Origin: CAWCAW01 sp963714125
GTDB taxonomy: Bacteria > Actinomycetota > Acidimicrobiia > Acidimicrobiales > UBA8190
Direction: 5' to 3'
Assembly (NCBI GenBank): GCA_963714125.1
Contig: OY970234.1
Location: forward strand, 2,728,001 to 2,792,000
DNA: 64,000 nucleotides
Part shown: positions 1 to 8,892 of the stretch, one piece after another
How positions within the stretch are numbered: position 1 is the first letter of the stretch
Layout: each line of letters opens with the position of its first letter
The notes under the pieces: generated by a model
What the model was told of the DNA's origin: nothing
Databases searched by the model: none
What the model saw: the letters and a program-made list of their open reading frames with translations, nothing else
Position numbers and translations under genes: made by a program

Positions 1-768
1 ACGCCGTTCCTCATCGGTCTCGTCGACCAGTACGTACTACACAGCTCACCCTCGGCGCTGCGAGTCTTTCCCTGCGGAGGTGCCGACGTGCCACCCGAGC
101 TGATACGACGCGCTCGCCACGTCATGGGCACGTCGGTGGTGCGGGTTTATGGATCGTCTGAGTTTCCGACGGCCTCATGCGGCACAGCCGCAGACTCCGA
201 ACGGATCGCAGCAGAGACCGATGGCCGTCCGATCGGCCCGGTTGAGACGATCATCTCCGACCCTGTGGGCGGCGTGGGTGAGCTGCTGCTGCGGGGGCCC
301 GAACTGTTTCTCGGCTACCTGGACCCGGAGCTGAACGACGCTGCTTTTACCCCCGATGGCCACTTCCGCACCGGCGACCTGGCGTCCATCGACTCCGATG
401 GAGCCATCACCATCCGAGGGCGCATCAAGGACATCATCGTCCGGGGCGCCGAGAAGATCAGTGCCAAGGAGATCGAGGATCTGATCTTCGAACACCCATT
501 GGTTCGTGAAGTTGCCGTCATCGGCACGCCTGATGATGTACTCGGTGAGCGCGTCTGCGCCGTAATCGTCCCGGCCGGGCCCGATGCGCCGAGCTTGGAG
601 GACATCTGCGCCTTCCTCGAAGAGCACCGTATGGCGCGTCAGAAACTGCCTGAACGCGTCGTCGTGGTCGCACAGCTGCCAAAGACGGCCAGCGGAAAGG
701 TGCAGAAGTTCTTACTCCGTCAGCAATGCGACCGCACCACTCCTACCGCCTCCAACACGAAAGCATGA
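1..768 (+). CDS. Acyl-CoA synthetase (AMP-forming), C-terminal part, 5' truncated by window edge
   Basis: The reading frame is open from the first base, so the gene starts before the window; 255 residues are visible. They form the second half of an ANL-superfamily adenylating enzyme, which activates a carboxylic acid to acyl-AMP and then acyl-CoA. Visible motifs are YGSSE (A5), FRTGDLA (A7), the hinge and A8 loop GRIKDIIVRGAEKISAKEIE, and the catalytic-lysine motif PKTASGKVQK (A10). The ligase at 44898-46517 shares the same motif wording and is probably a paralogue. The stop codon is immediately followed by the start of the class II aldolase, so the two are likely co-transcribed. The substrate cannot be read from the visible part. 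Confidence 0.93.
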   Translation, partial: TPFLIGLVDQYVLHSSPSALRVFPCGGADVPPELIRRARHVMGTSVVRVYGSSEFPTASCGTAADSERIAAETDGRPIGPVETIISDPVGGVGELLLRGPELFLGYLDPELNDAAFTPDGHFRTGDLASIDSDGAITIRGRIKDIIVRGAEKISAKEIEDLIFEHPLVREVAVIGTPDDVLGERVCAVIVPAGPDAPSLEDICAFLEEHRMARQKLPERVVVVAQLPKTASGKVQKFLLRQQCDRTTPTASNTKA

Positions 769-1563
769 ATGATGGCCATTGACGAAAGCCGTGTCGACCC
801 TGACGCTCCCCCGCTGCGGCGCTGGGAGCCCCGGGCCATGCCTCCCGTCGGTATCACGCTCGATGCCGACCAAGAACTGGCCGCCGCCTTTCGGATCCTG
901 GCCGGCGAACACTTCAGCGAGCACATCTCCGGTCACATCACGGTGGCAGAACCCAACGGCAATCTCCGGGTCAACCCGTGGGGACTGTGGTGGGACGAGG
1001 TAACCGCCTCCGACATCTGCGAGGTCTCCCCCGCTGGTGACGTGGTGCGCGGCAAATGGGACGTTACCCCGGCCATTCATATCCATACCGAGCTGCATCG
1101 GCGCAGGGCTGATGCTCGGGTGGTCATTCACAATCACCCATACCACGCCACCGTGCTCGCCGCCGTCGGCATGGTGCCCGAGGTGCTGCATCAGACCGGA
1201 TGCATGTTTGACGCCGAGACCACCTTTGTCGACGAGTACAACGGCGAGATCGACTCTGCCCTGCTCGGAGCCGATCTGGCTGAATCGATCGGAAACGCCT
1301 CGGTGACGGTTCTCGCCAACCACGGTGTCATCGTGACCGCGCCGACCATCGAGGAGGCCACCTACAAGTCAGCGGTCTTCGACCGCCAGTGCCGGCGAAC
1401 CTACGACGTCATGGTGGCGGTCGCGGCCGGAGCCTCAGCACGCCCGATCCCTGCGCCCGTGCGCGGGCCCATGAAGATTGCCCTGCTTGACCGGGTCCCC
1501 GAAGTGTTCTGGAACGGGTGGATCCGACGTCTGCAGCGCGAACAACCCGAAACATTTTCGTAG
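769..1563 (+). CDS. Class II aldolase/adducin family protein
   Basis: This 264-residue protein carries the class II aldolase fold, a zinc-dependent fold that cleaves or isomerises small sugar phosphates or hydroxy acids. Candidate zinc ligands are the histidines of HNHPYH (residues 121-126) and the histidine of LANHG (185). The segment EHISGHITVAEPNG (51-64) matches the family's conserved GHIS-type loop. The start is the ATG directly after the upstream ligase stop; the next codon is also ATG, so the start may be three bases later. It sits between an acyl-CoA ligase and a VOC protein, which suggests a role in degrading an organic acid. The substrate is unknown. Confidence 0.88.
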   Translation: MMAIDESRVDPDAPPLRRWEPRAMPPVGITLDADQELAAAFRILAGEHFSEHISGHITVAEPNGNLRVNPWGLWWDEVTASDICEVSPAGDVVRGKWDVTPAIHIHTELHRRRADARVVIHNHPYHATVLAAVGMVPEVLHQTGCMFDAETTFVDEYNGEIDSALLGADLAESIGNASVTVLANHGVIVTAPTIEEATYKSAVFDRQCRRTYDVMVAVAAGASARPIPAPVRGPMKIALLDRVPEVFWNGWIRRLQREQPETFS

Positions 1564-1622
1564 GCGGCGACCACCAACCCTTCGTTAAGACATAACAGCA
1601 CCGACATGCGGGAGGATCACCC

Positions 1623-2141
1623 ATGACAGGCATTCCAGCGTCCCACGTAGGATTCATCGTCAAAGATATCGACGTTGCCATCAGTCGATTCAGCGAGATC
1701 CTCGGCGTCACCTTCAATCCACCCAAGACCGTGACCCTCGATCACCTCTACAATCCCGACGAAGAACGAACCGGTACCATCACGGTCGCCTACTCCGTCG
1801 AAGGGCCGCCCCACTACGAATTAATTCAGGGCGAGGATCACGGCATCTACTCCATGCATGGTGGAGGTGAAGGCATGCACCACGTCGGCGTCTGGGAGAC
1901 CGACATCGAATCCAGAATGGCCGAACTGGCTGCCAAGGGCATGCGGCTCGAAGCGCGGGTGCTGCTCGACGACGGATCGTTGTTGACCGCCTTCAACAAC
2001 CCCGAAGATCTCCACGGGGTGATCATCGAGTTCATCGACGACGCCGATCGCCCCATCATGGAGAGATTCATGAAGACGGGCACCTTCGACGAAAGCTTCG
2101 ACAAGTTCTCATTCCCCGAAGATGGGCAGATGCGGCTCTGA
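1623..2141 (+). CDS. VOC (glyoxalase/bleomycin-resistance fold) family protein
   Basis: The protein has 172 residues and shows the paired beta-alpha-beta-beta-beta modules of the vicinal oxygen chelate superfamily. The metal-ligand pattern is visible: H8 (SHVGF), E66 (HYELIQ), H87 (HHVGV) and E136 (IIEFID). Such proteins act as metal-dependent lyases, epimerases, dioxygenases or binding proteins. The start ATG follows a good ribosome binding site (GGGAGGATCACCC). It lies 59 bases after the class II aldolase on the same strand, so it may be the third gene of that unit. Methylmalonyl-CoA-epimerase-like activity is possible but not established. Confidence 0.85.
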   Translation: MTGIPASHVGFIVKDIDVAISRFSEILGVTFNPPKTVTLDHLYNPDEERTGTITVAYSVEGPPHYELIQGEDHGIYSMHGGGEGMHHVGVWETDIESRMAELAAKGMRLEARVLLDDGSLLTAFNNPEDLHGVIIEFIDDADRPIMERFMKTGTFDESFDKFSFPEDGQMRL

Positions 2142-2262
2142 GTCGGACGGGACGCTCGGTTGCCGCCGACGGCGACCGATCCTGACGGCTTGGTTACCTC
2201 CTGCATTTCAAGCCGGTTGTCTCGCCGACTCAAGAGGTGCAGTCGGGGCCAAAGAACCGGCG

Positions 2263-3087
2263 TCAGGACCGGATGAAAGCGAGCAAATCGGCGTTTATCG
2301 TCTCGGCTTGGGTGGTCGGCATCCCGTGGGGAAAACCGGCGTACGTCTTCAGCGTTCCGTTCTTCACGAGCTGCGCGGACAGTGGCCCTGAGTCTGCGTA
2401 GGGGACGATCTGGTCGTCGTCCCCGTGCATCACGAGCACCGGCACCGTGATTTTCTTGAGGTCCTCGGTGAAGTCGGTCTGAGAGAAGGCGACGATGCCG
2501 TCATAGTGGGCCTTGGCCCCTCCCATCATCCCCTGGCGCCACCAGTTCTCGATGATCGCCTCGGAAGGTTCGGCACCGGGCCGGTTGAAGCCGTAGAAAG
2601 GACCCGACGGCAGCGCCCGGTAGAACACGGACCGGTTGGCGGCCAGCTGTGCCTGCAGATCATCGAACACGCTCTTGGGAAGACCGCCCGGGTTCGCGTC
2701 AGTCTTCACCATGAGCGGCGGTACCGAGCTGATAAGAACCGCCTTGGCGACCCGGCTCTCCCCGTGGCGGGCGATGTAGCGGGCCACCTCTCCACCGCCG
2801 GTCGAATGCCCGACGTGCACGGCGCCGTTGAGATCAAGATGTTCGGTGACCGCCGCCAAGTCGTCGGCGTAATGGTCCATGTCGTGACCACCATCAGTTT
2901 GCGAAGAGCGGCCATGACCTCGGCGATCATGAGCGACGACCCGGTAGCCATGGTGCAAGAAGAACAGCATCTGGGTATCCCAGTCATCAGCCGAAAGTGG
3001 CCAGCCGTGACTGAATACGATCGGTTGCCCCGACCCCCAGTCTTTGAAGAAGATCTTCGTGCCATCGGTGGTGGTGATCGTGCCCAT
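2263..3087 (-). CDS. Alpha/beta hydrolase, non-haem chloroperoxidase-like
   Basis: The 274-residue length matches bacterial cofactor-free chloroperoxidases and arylesterases. The oxyanion-hole segment FSHGWPLSADDW lies at 25-36, the nucleophile elbow GHSTGGGE places Ser95, an acid candidate lies in MHGDDDQIVP (Asp224 or Asp225), and His254 lies in GFPHGMPT. It should be a cytoplasmic serine hydrolase; members of this group also show perhydrolase/haloperoxidase activity in vitro. A clear ribosome binding site (AGGAAGAA) precedes the ATG. It converges with the VOC gene and lies 58 bases downstream of an NTF2-like gene on the same strand. The natural substrate is unknown. Confidence 0.9.
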   Translation of the reverse strand: MGTITTTDGTKIFFKDWGSGQPIVFSHGWPLSADDWDTQMLFFLHHGYRVVAHDRRGHGRSSQTDGGHDMDHYADDLAAVTEHLDLNGAVHVGHSTGGGEVARYIARHGESRVAKAVLISSVPPLMVKTDANPGGLPKSVFDDLQAQLAANRSVFYRALPSGPFYGFNRPGAEPSEAIIENWWRQGMMGGAKAHYDGIVAFSQTDFTEDLKKITVPVLVMHGDDDQIVPYADSGPLSAQLVKNGTLKTYAGFPHGMPTTQAETINADLLAFIRS

Positions 3088-3145
3088 GTTCAGTTCTTCC
3101 TATTTCAGGTTACGAGTGGGTAGGGCTTTGAACTCCAGGCAGTAA

Positions 3146-3532
3146 CTATTGGACCGTGCGTCGCGCCACCCGCCAGCCCGTCGACTGCTTCACGACGTGG
3201 TGAGTGATGCTCGAGACGCTCTGCACCACTGCGGGGTCGCCAGCCAGGATCACCAGCACTGAACGCGCTACCGCCAGATCGTCGGCACCGACGTCCGGCT
3301 CGATGACGGCGTTGGTGGTCAGGTGGACGCTGGCCACTCCTTCGGCCAGCCAGATTGGCCCAACGGCGTTCTCCATGGCCGCTGTCCCCCGGTGTTCCCC
3401 CTTCCCGCCGTCGAGGACAGCGTCATCGGTGAAACAGGCGATGTAGCCGGCCACGTCGCGTCGGGTGGCGGCATTGTCCGCCACCGCCAACAGCTCCAAG
3501 ATGTCGACGCGGTCGGTCACCGACAACGTCAC
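3146..3532 (-). CDS. SnoaL-like / nuclear transport factor 2 family protein
   Basis: This small 128-residue protein has the NTF2/SnoaL alpha-beta cone pattern: an N-terminal helix (VTDRVDILELLAVADNAATR), then YIACFTDDAVLDGG with the typical FTDDA motif, and a C-terminal sheet ending VVKQSTGWRVARRT. Family members are small isomerases, cyclases, dehydratases or ligand-binding proteins. Its start codon overlaps the stop of the upstream acetamidase/formamidase frame as ATGA, so the two genes are translationally coupled. A specific function cannot be assigned. Confidence 0.82.
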   Translation of the reverse strand: MTLSVTDRVDILELLAVADNAATRRDVAGYIACFTDDAVLDGGKGEHRGTAAMENAVGPIWLAEGVASVHLTTNAVIEPDVGADDLAVARSVLVILAGDPAVVQSVSSITHHVVKQSTGWRVARRTVQ

Positions 3533-4540
3533 GTCGAGTCCCCTGGGCGGAGCCAGGTGCCGATCCGATCCCGTAGTTCAGCGGGGAACAGCTCCTTAGG
3601 AACCATTCCATGAACGGTCTTCGGAGGGGCCGAGGTATACGCCGATCCGGTCTGATGGGCGTACTGGGTCACGCGGAAGCTGACGGCCATGCTGCACAAC
3701 GCGTAGGCCTCGCCCTCGGTGATGTCGGCGGCAACATGAAGCCACGAGATCAAGCTGCGCAGACATGTCACCAAGGCGTCATCGAGAGAGTCGGCGAAGC
3801 CGAGGCCGATCCAGTGGGTCGTGGTCTCAGCCACAGGGCCCTTGAAGCGGCACCTGCTTGTGGAGGGTGTAACGAAGCTGCAAGTCCTCGGCGGCGGTTT
3901 CGATGGCGGTCTGGTCAACTACCCCGTCGCCCTGCAAGGCGTGGACGTCGCCAATCCAGATACGCCCACCCGCCTTGAACACCGGAAGAAACAGCGAAGC
4001 GCCCACGGTGAGTTCGTTGAGCACGAGGTTGCCTCCGTAGGGGCCGGCGAGGATGGCACTCACCGGATCGTTCCCCGGGGGTTCCACCGCCATGACACCC
4101 AGAAATGGCGCCAGCGGGAGTGCAATCCCCTGCACGTACTCGGTCACGCTCCTCGATTCGCCGAAGCGGAAGTAGTGCACATACGGCTCAGCGAAGTCCG
4201 ATGGCAAGGCGCCGACTCCAAGAGGAAAAGAGTTCCAGCCCCAGTCCCTCGTCCGGAGCGCAACAAGACGACACTCGATGCAGTCACCTGGCTTGGCGCC
4301 GGTCACCTCGACCGGTCCGAGCATCGAATAAGGCCCGTTCGGATAGCGGTGTCGTAGCGGCTCGCGCTCGGCAAAGGTCATACCGAAGGTGGCTTCGTTC
4401 CCCCAGTGGGTCCACGTGTTGGGGTAGCTGACAATGTCGTTCGACTCGACCGTGGCCACCGCTGGTGCAGTGGGGTCCAAGAACCCGGACCGCACCGTGT
4501 CAGTTGTCGACTCGACGGTGTGTACCTTCATGGTCTTCAC
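3529..4540 (-). pseudogene. Acetamidase/formamidase (FmdA/AmdA family), interrupted by one frameshift
   Basis: Two overlapping minus-strand frames together make one acetamidase/formamidase of about 332 residues, a normal length. The frame starting at 4540 carries GPYGGNLVLNELTVGASL, IGDVHALQGDG and YTLHKQVP, then runs into a stop after QGPCG. The frame ending at 3529 resumes with FKGPVAETTTHWIGLGF and EAYALCSMAVSFRVTQ, both typical of the family's C-terminal part. The switch lies near 3835-3850, and deleting one base in the run CCGCTTC restores a continuous reading VPFKGPVAET. This is either a real inactivating mutation or a single-base sequence error. The intact enzyme would hydrolyse a short-chain amide to ammonia and an acid. 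It leads an ATGA-coupled pair with the NTF2-like gene. Confidence 0.85.
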
Positions 4541-4670
4541 GCGGTCTCCCCGTCCTTAAGCGCCTCGAGGAGGCGCCGCTTCCCACGTGTCCACAACGAT
4601 TTCGGGCATCACCCTATCCAGGCGAGACCACGATCGTGATTTCGATCACCTGCTGACCGTTGGAGATGAT

Positions 4671-4685
4671 ATGAAAGAGTTTCAT
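4671..4685. promoter_or_regulatory. Dyad in the divergent intergenic region
   Basis: A perfect inverted repeat, ATGAAA and TTTCAT separated by GAG, lies between the divergent acetamidase and MFS exporter genes. A second self-complementary stretch, CACGATCGTG, lies at 4629-4638. Either could bind a regulator of one or both genes. No regulator gene is adjacent, so this is only a candidate site. Confidence 0.3.
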
Positions 4686-4731
4686 CCTCTGGCGCCGTCG
4701 ATGACCTCACTACGTACAAAGGTGATTCACC

Positions 4732-6027
4732 GTGGACCGTGACGCCTTGGCCGCCATGCCCGAGGCAGGACCGGTACCGGGATCGGAACAGGCACCGGCG
4801 TCCAAAGCCGGGGGCTCGTTTCGCGCCCTACGGTCTCGCTCGTTCCGTCTGTACTTCGGCGGTCAGGTCGTCTCGGCGAGCGGCAGCTTTCTCCAGCAGA
4901 CGGCGATCGGCTGGCTCGTCCTTGAGCTGACGCACTCGCCCAGCGATCTCGGCCTGGTGATGGCCGCCGGTGGGATTCCTTCTCTGTTTTTTGGTCCCTG
5001 GGGCGGATCGGTGGCCGACCGGGTGGACCTGCGCAAGCTTCTCATCGTGACCCAAACGCTCTATTGCCTCTTGGCGGCCCTGCTCTGGGCCTTGGCCGTG
5101 GAGGGCGCGGCCAGTGTCACGGCCTTGGTGGCCATTGGCGTGGCGGGCGGTGTCGTCCAGATCGCCGACTCTCCGGCCCGCCAGGCCCTCGTCAGTCGCC
5201 TCGTCCCGCCCGACGACCTGTCCAGCGCCGTCAGCCTCAACGGGGTGGTGGTGAACAGTGCTCGGGTGGTCGGCCCCGCCTTGGCTGGTGTGCTGATCGT
5301 CACGGTGGGTACGACGATCTGCTTCGGGCTCAATGCGTTGTCCTACCTGGCCGTGATCGTTGCACTGCTCATTATCCGGCCCCGCCAAGCAGGTGGCCCC
5401 GTGCCGGCGGGACGCCGTGGTGTCAAAGAGGGTCTGAAGTACGCGGCGGGCCGTCAGCAGCTGTGGCTGCCCCTCCTCATGATGTCTGTGGTCGGGCTCC
5501 TGGCCTTCAACTTTTCGGTGGTCCTGCCGGTATTCGCCAAAGACACGTTCCACGGCACCGCCGGCACCTACGGGCTGCTCACCACCATGCTCAGCGTCGG
5601 GGCCGTCCTGGGTTCTCTGGCCGTCGGTCTTATCCATCATCCACGGCGCCCGTACCTGCTGCTAGCCGCCCTGGGATTTGGGGTCACGTCGGCGGCCACG
5701 GCAGTGGCACCCAACATTGCCGTGGCCTGTGTGACGTTGCTCGTCATGGGTGCGGCCGCGTTCTGCTTTGTGACGTTGTGCTCCACCACACTGCAGTTGC
5801 ACAGCTCGAGCGCATTTCGAGGCCGGATCATGGCGCTGTGGGTCTTCGTCTACCTGGGCACTACGCCCATCGGCAGCATCCTCACGGGCTGGATCATCTC
5901 GGCCAGTGGTCCGCGGGTTGCTCTCCTGGTCGGCTCCGGCGCATGCCTGGCGGCAGCCGTGCTGGCCGCTTTCGTCCGTACGCCGGCTCATCCCGACCAG
6001 CTGCTCAGCGACCTTGATCGACCCTGA
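4732..6027 (+). CDS. MFS exporter (EntS/MFS_3-like)
   Basis: This 431-residue integral membrane protein has about 12 hydrophobic segments. The N-terminal part FRALRSRSFRLYFGGQVVSA and the loop WGGSVADRVDLRKL (an MFS motif A variant between helices 2 and 3) resemble enterobactin-exporter-type and other drug-efflux MFS proteins. It should export a small molecule using the proton gradient. The GTG start has a plausible ribosome binding site (AAAGGTGA) a few bases upstream. It is transcribed divergently from the acetamidase gene and converges with the luciferase-like gene, leaving only 10 bases between stops. The substrate is unknown. Confidence 0.88.
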   Translation: MDRDALAAMPEAGPVPGSEQAPASKAGGSFRALRSRSFRLYFGGQVVSASGSFLQQTAIGWLVLELTHSPSDLGLVMAAGGIPSLFFGPWGGSVADRVDLRKLLIVTQTLYCLLAALLWALAVEGAASVTALVAIGVAGGVVQIADSPARQALVSRLVPPDDLSSAVSLNGVVVNSARVVGPALAGVLIVTVGTTICFGLNALSYLAVIVALLIIRPRQAGGPVPAGRRGVKEGLKYAAGRQQLWLPLLMMSVVGLLAFNFSVVLPVFAKDTFHGTAGTYGLLTTMLSVGAVLGSLAVGLIHHPRRPYLLLAALGFGVTSAATAVAPNIAVACVTLLVMGAAAFCFVTLCSTTLQLHSSSAFRGRIMALWVFVYLGTTPIGSILTGWIISASGPRVALLVGSGACLAAAVLAAFVRTPAHPDQLLSDLDRP

Positions 6028-6037
6028 TCTCGGGCTC

Positions 6038-7102
6038 TCAACCGACGAGGAGCTCCGACTGCTCGACGAGGAGCTCTCGAGCCACGGGCGCCACCTGCGT
6101 ACCGTAGAGCTCGATATTGCGCATCAGCCTTTGATGGGGAAGGCGGCCCGAGCTGTACTTCAGGTCGAAGCGGTCGATGTCCAGTGCGGCCGCGGTCCGA
6201 GCGATCTTGGCGGCGACTGTCTCGGGCGACCCGACATACAGCGACCCATCGGCAGAAGCCTCCTGGTCGAACTGCGCCCTGGTCATGGGCGGCCAACCAC
6301 GCGAGGCTCCAATGCGGTCCCGGCCTTCTTTGAAGTACGGCCACAACTCCTCGCGCGCTTGATCATCGCTCTCGCCCACATACCCCGGCGAGTGCACCGC
6401 GATCGGCAACGGGGCGTGCCCGAACTCCGACAGGGCTTGGCGGTAGAGGTCGACGTATGGACGGAATCGACGAGGGTCGCCTCCGATGATGGCGAGCACG
6501 AGCGGAAGTCCGTAGTGCGCTGCTCTCACCACGGACTCAGGGCTGCCGCCCACACCCACCCACGCCTTGACCGAACCCGACTCGGTCGTCGGATAGATCC
6601 GCTGGCCCTCGATGGGGGCTCTCGTGGCTCCAGACCACGTGACCTCCCCCTCCTTCATAAGCTCCACGAACAGGTTGAGCTTCTCCTCGAACAGCTCGTC
6701 GTATTGAGCGAGGTCGAATCCGAACAGGGGGAAGGACTCGGTGAAGCTTCCCCTACCCAGGATCACCTCGGCCCGGCCGTTCGAGGCCGCGTCGAGGGTG
6801 GCAAAACGCTGGTACACCCGCACGGGATCGTCAGAACTCAGAACGGTCACCGCTGACGCCAAGAGGATCCTCTCCGTGCGCGATGCGATGCAAGCCAGCA
6901 CCATTTCGGGACTCGACACGGCGAAGTCGGCACGGTGATGCTCGCCCACTCCGAAGAAGTCGACCCCGACCTCGTCGGCCAAGACGCCTTCGGCGACCAC
7001 GTCACGGATGGTTTGGGCCTGTGAGACCAACGCGCCATCCTCGCCCTCGGTCACATCGCCGAAGGTGTCAAGGCCCAGCTCTAGCACCCTGTCCTTGGTC
7101 AC
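6038..7102 (-). CDS. LLM-class flavin-dependent oxidoreductase
   Basis: The 354-residue protein belongs to the bacterial luciferase-like superfamily, a TIM-barrel fold using FMN or F420. GVGEHHRADFAVSSPE (about residues 51-66) is the typical active-site strand, followed by the ILLASAVTVLSSDDPVRVYQ segment and GRGSF. A later block, WVGVGGSPESVVRAAHYGLP, is also characteristic. It probably catalyses a monooxygenation or hydride transfer, but which cofactor it uses cannot be told from sequence alone. The GTG start has AGGAGAAG upstream at good spacing. It stands alone on the minus strand, with no co-directional neighbour closer than about 230 bases. Confidence 0.9.
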   Translation of the reverse strand: MTKDRVLELGLDTFGDVTEGEDGALVSQAQTIRDVVAEGVLADEVGVDFFGVGEHHRADFAVSSPEMVLACIASRTERILLASAVTVLSSDDPVRVYQRFATLDAASNGRAEVILGRGSFTESFPLFGFDLAQYDELFEEKLNLFVELMKEGEVTWSGATRAPIEGQRIYPTTESGSVKAWVGVGGSPESVVRAAHYGLPLVLAIIGGDPRRFRPYVDLYRQALSEFGHAPLPIAVHSPGYVGESDDQAREELWPYFKEGRDRIGASRGWPPMTRAQFDQEASADGSLYVGSPETVAAKIARTAAALDIDRFDLKYSSGRLPHQRLMRNIELYGTQVAPVARELLVEQSELLVG

Positions 7103-7188
7103 TCCGAACCACTTCTCCTATTCGTTTCTCGCAGGTCCTTGCACTCGCAATGACATTTCAACACCGTGAGATGCCCTGCGATTCCCTG

Positions 7189-7209
7189 AGCGGTCCTGAG
7201 GACCGCTCG
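7189..7209. terminator. Perfect GC-rich hairpin, 9-bp stem, no U-tract
   Basis: The arms GAGCGGTCC and GGACCGCTC are separated by TGA. The hairpin lies between the start of the luciferase-like gene and the 3' end of the RCC1 remnant. It could end transcription of the remnant or be a relict. There is no run of T on either side. Confidence 0.4.
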
Positions 7210-7330
7210 GTGTGCGGCAGCCGAGGGCCCTAACTCCCCCACATTGAACTCCGACCACCATGGAGATTCGCGGGGGCCTCGATGCCGACCGCTCCAACTC
7301 GTCGGCCCAAGGCCTCATGTACATCTGCGG

Positions 7331-8005
7331 CTATGGCGACCCGACCGCCTGGGGCGCGTCATAACCGCCCACCGTGTCAGGGCCGCCGGGGGCCCCATTG
7401 CCCAACTCTCCGTTGGAGTTGTAACCCCAGCATTCCACCGGGCCCGTCTTGAGAACGGCACAGAAGCTGTCGTAGCCATTGACGCCGTCGTTGCTGACAG
7501 AGTCAGAGTTGGCGATGCCGGTCACCGGCTGCGGGGTGTCATAGCCGTAATAGTCAGGCCCGTCGATGGCGCCGTTGACGGTGCCGTTGCCCACCTGGCC
7601 GTAGTTGTTGTAACCCCAGCAGTCCACTCCACCAGCCTCAAGGACCGCGCCGTAGCCGTAGCTGTCGCCTTCGCTCGCTACAGAGTCAGCGGTGGTGACG
7701 CCACTGACGGTCTGGGGCGAGTCGTAGTCTTGGTGGTACGGGCCGTCAGGTCCGTTCATGATCCCAATGCCCAACTCGCCGTAGGAGTTGTCCCCCCAGC
7801 AGTCCACTCGGCCTGTTGCAAGCACGGCGCAATAGCCGAGGCCGCCGCCGTCGGTGGTCACCGATACCGCGTTGGTGATGCCAGTTACCTCCTGGGCCAC
7901 GTCGTATCCAGCCTCGCCATCAGGGCCGCCCGTGCTGCCGATGCCGAACTGGCCGTAGGCGTTGTTCCCCCGACATTCCACCCCGCCGCTTGAAAGCACC
8001 GCACC
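7331..8005 (-). pseudogene. RCC1-repeat protein remnant, 5' truncated
   Basis: About 225 residues contain four RCC1-type repeats, recognisable by GAVLSSGGVECRGNNAYGQFG, CAVLATGRVDCWGDNSYGELG, GAVLEAGGVDCWGYNNYGQVG and CAVLKTGPVECWGYNSNGELG. In intact secreted actinobacterial proteins such repeats build a beta-propeller. Here there is no signal peptide or credible start: the in-frame extension up to 8155 is arginine-rich non-family sequence that runs into the 3' end of the sulfotransferase gene. Repeat similarity stops near 8005, close to where an unrelated plus-strand open stretch begins. I read it as the broken 3' part of a larger surface-protein gene. A short expressed protein is less likely. 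Confidence 0.7.
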
Positions 8006-8115
8006 GCGACCGAATGTTCGGGCTGATCGAGACCACCAAGTTGCGTACGCAACAGCCCCTCGCCGCCGATCAACTCGACGCGTGCGAAATATAGGTGCGT
8101 CGGACTGGGCCCGAG

Positions 8116-8877
8116 TCAACCTTCGCTGATGGGGTTGCCGTATCGGACGATCCAATCGGCGTTGAGGTGGTCACCCCGTCGCCGATGTTGTACCCGAATC
8201 TCGTGCCCTGAAGGTAGGTCAAGGCCGAGGTAATCAAGGAGACCTCGAGTCACACCAATCGGATCATCGGCAAGATCCTCGTAGCGTACCTCACGCGGCT
8301 CCACGTCTACAGAAGTGAACCAGGCTCGCCAACCCGTGTTGTGTTCATCGATTACCCGAACCAGCCTTTGGATCTCTCCTGCGTCGAAATGGGGACTTAT
8401 TTCAGCCTGCCCTGGTTGGATCAGATCATCGTCTTGCCAGTGATTCGTCTGCTCAGCGCGCAGCCAGGAGACGGCTTGGGCCACGACGTCGTGGCGCCGT
8501 AAGTAGAGAAATCGGGTGGGGCCGAATACGCGACGAAACAGTTCCAGATCGGCACCCACGAGATCGGGGTGCAGTGTGCCCAGCCTGTCAACAACTTCCT
8601 TCAGCGTCCCCCACATGATCCTGGCTGCGAACACGCCGTTGTCGGTTGTGCCGGCAACCATGGCTGAACGCATGAAGTCCGACGCACGGAACGATCTCCC
8701 AGAAGAGTCGAGGATGCCCCACCGGGTGGCCCATAACTTTTCGTCTGGTCGCCTGAAGTAGGACTCAGGATGACCTGCGACTCCGGTGGACTCGAGCAGC
8801 CCACAAAGGAGCGAGCTGCCGGTGCGAGGCGTGGCGCAAATCAGGTAGGCATCGGCGCGCCCTGATGGCTCGACCAT
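8116..8877 (-). CDS. Stf0-type sulfotransferase
   Basis: The 253-residue protein matches the Stf0 family, whose founding member makes trehalose-2-sulfate in mycobacteria. The PAPS-binding 5'-phosphosulfate loop is ATPRTGSSL (15-23), HPESYF follows at 36-41, and the 3'-phosphate motif appears in RFLYLRRHDVVAQAVSW. It should transfer a sulfate from PAPS to a sugar or glycolipid acceptor in the cytoplasm. No strong ribosome binding site is seen before the ATG. It follows a 63-residue gene by 15 bases, so the two are likely one transcript. The acceptor cannot be inferred from the neighbours. Confidence 0.88.
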   Translation of the reverse strand: MVEPSGRADAYLICATPRTGSSLLCGLLESTGVAGHPESYFRRPDEKLWATRWGILDSSGRSFRASDFMRSAMVAGTTDNGVFAARIMWGTLKEVVDRLGTLHPDLVGADLELFRRVFGPTRFLYLRRHDVVAQAVSWLRAEQTNHWQDDDLIQPGQAEISPHFDAGEIQRLVRVIDEHNTGWRAWFTSVDVEPREVRYEDLADDPIGVTRGLLDYLGLDLPSGHEIRVQHRRRGDHLNADWIVRYGNPISEG

Positions 8878-8892
8878 AGAGAAAGCTGATAT

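Noticed and set aside
4828..5640. 270-residue minus-strand frame opposite the MFS exporter
   Set aside because: It is rich in Gln, His, Arg and Asp with no fold signal, as expected for the antisense of a membrane protein gene.
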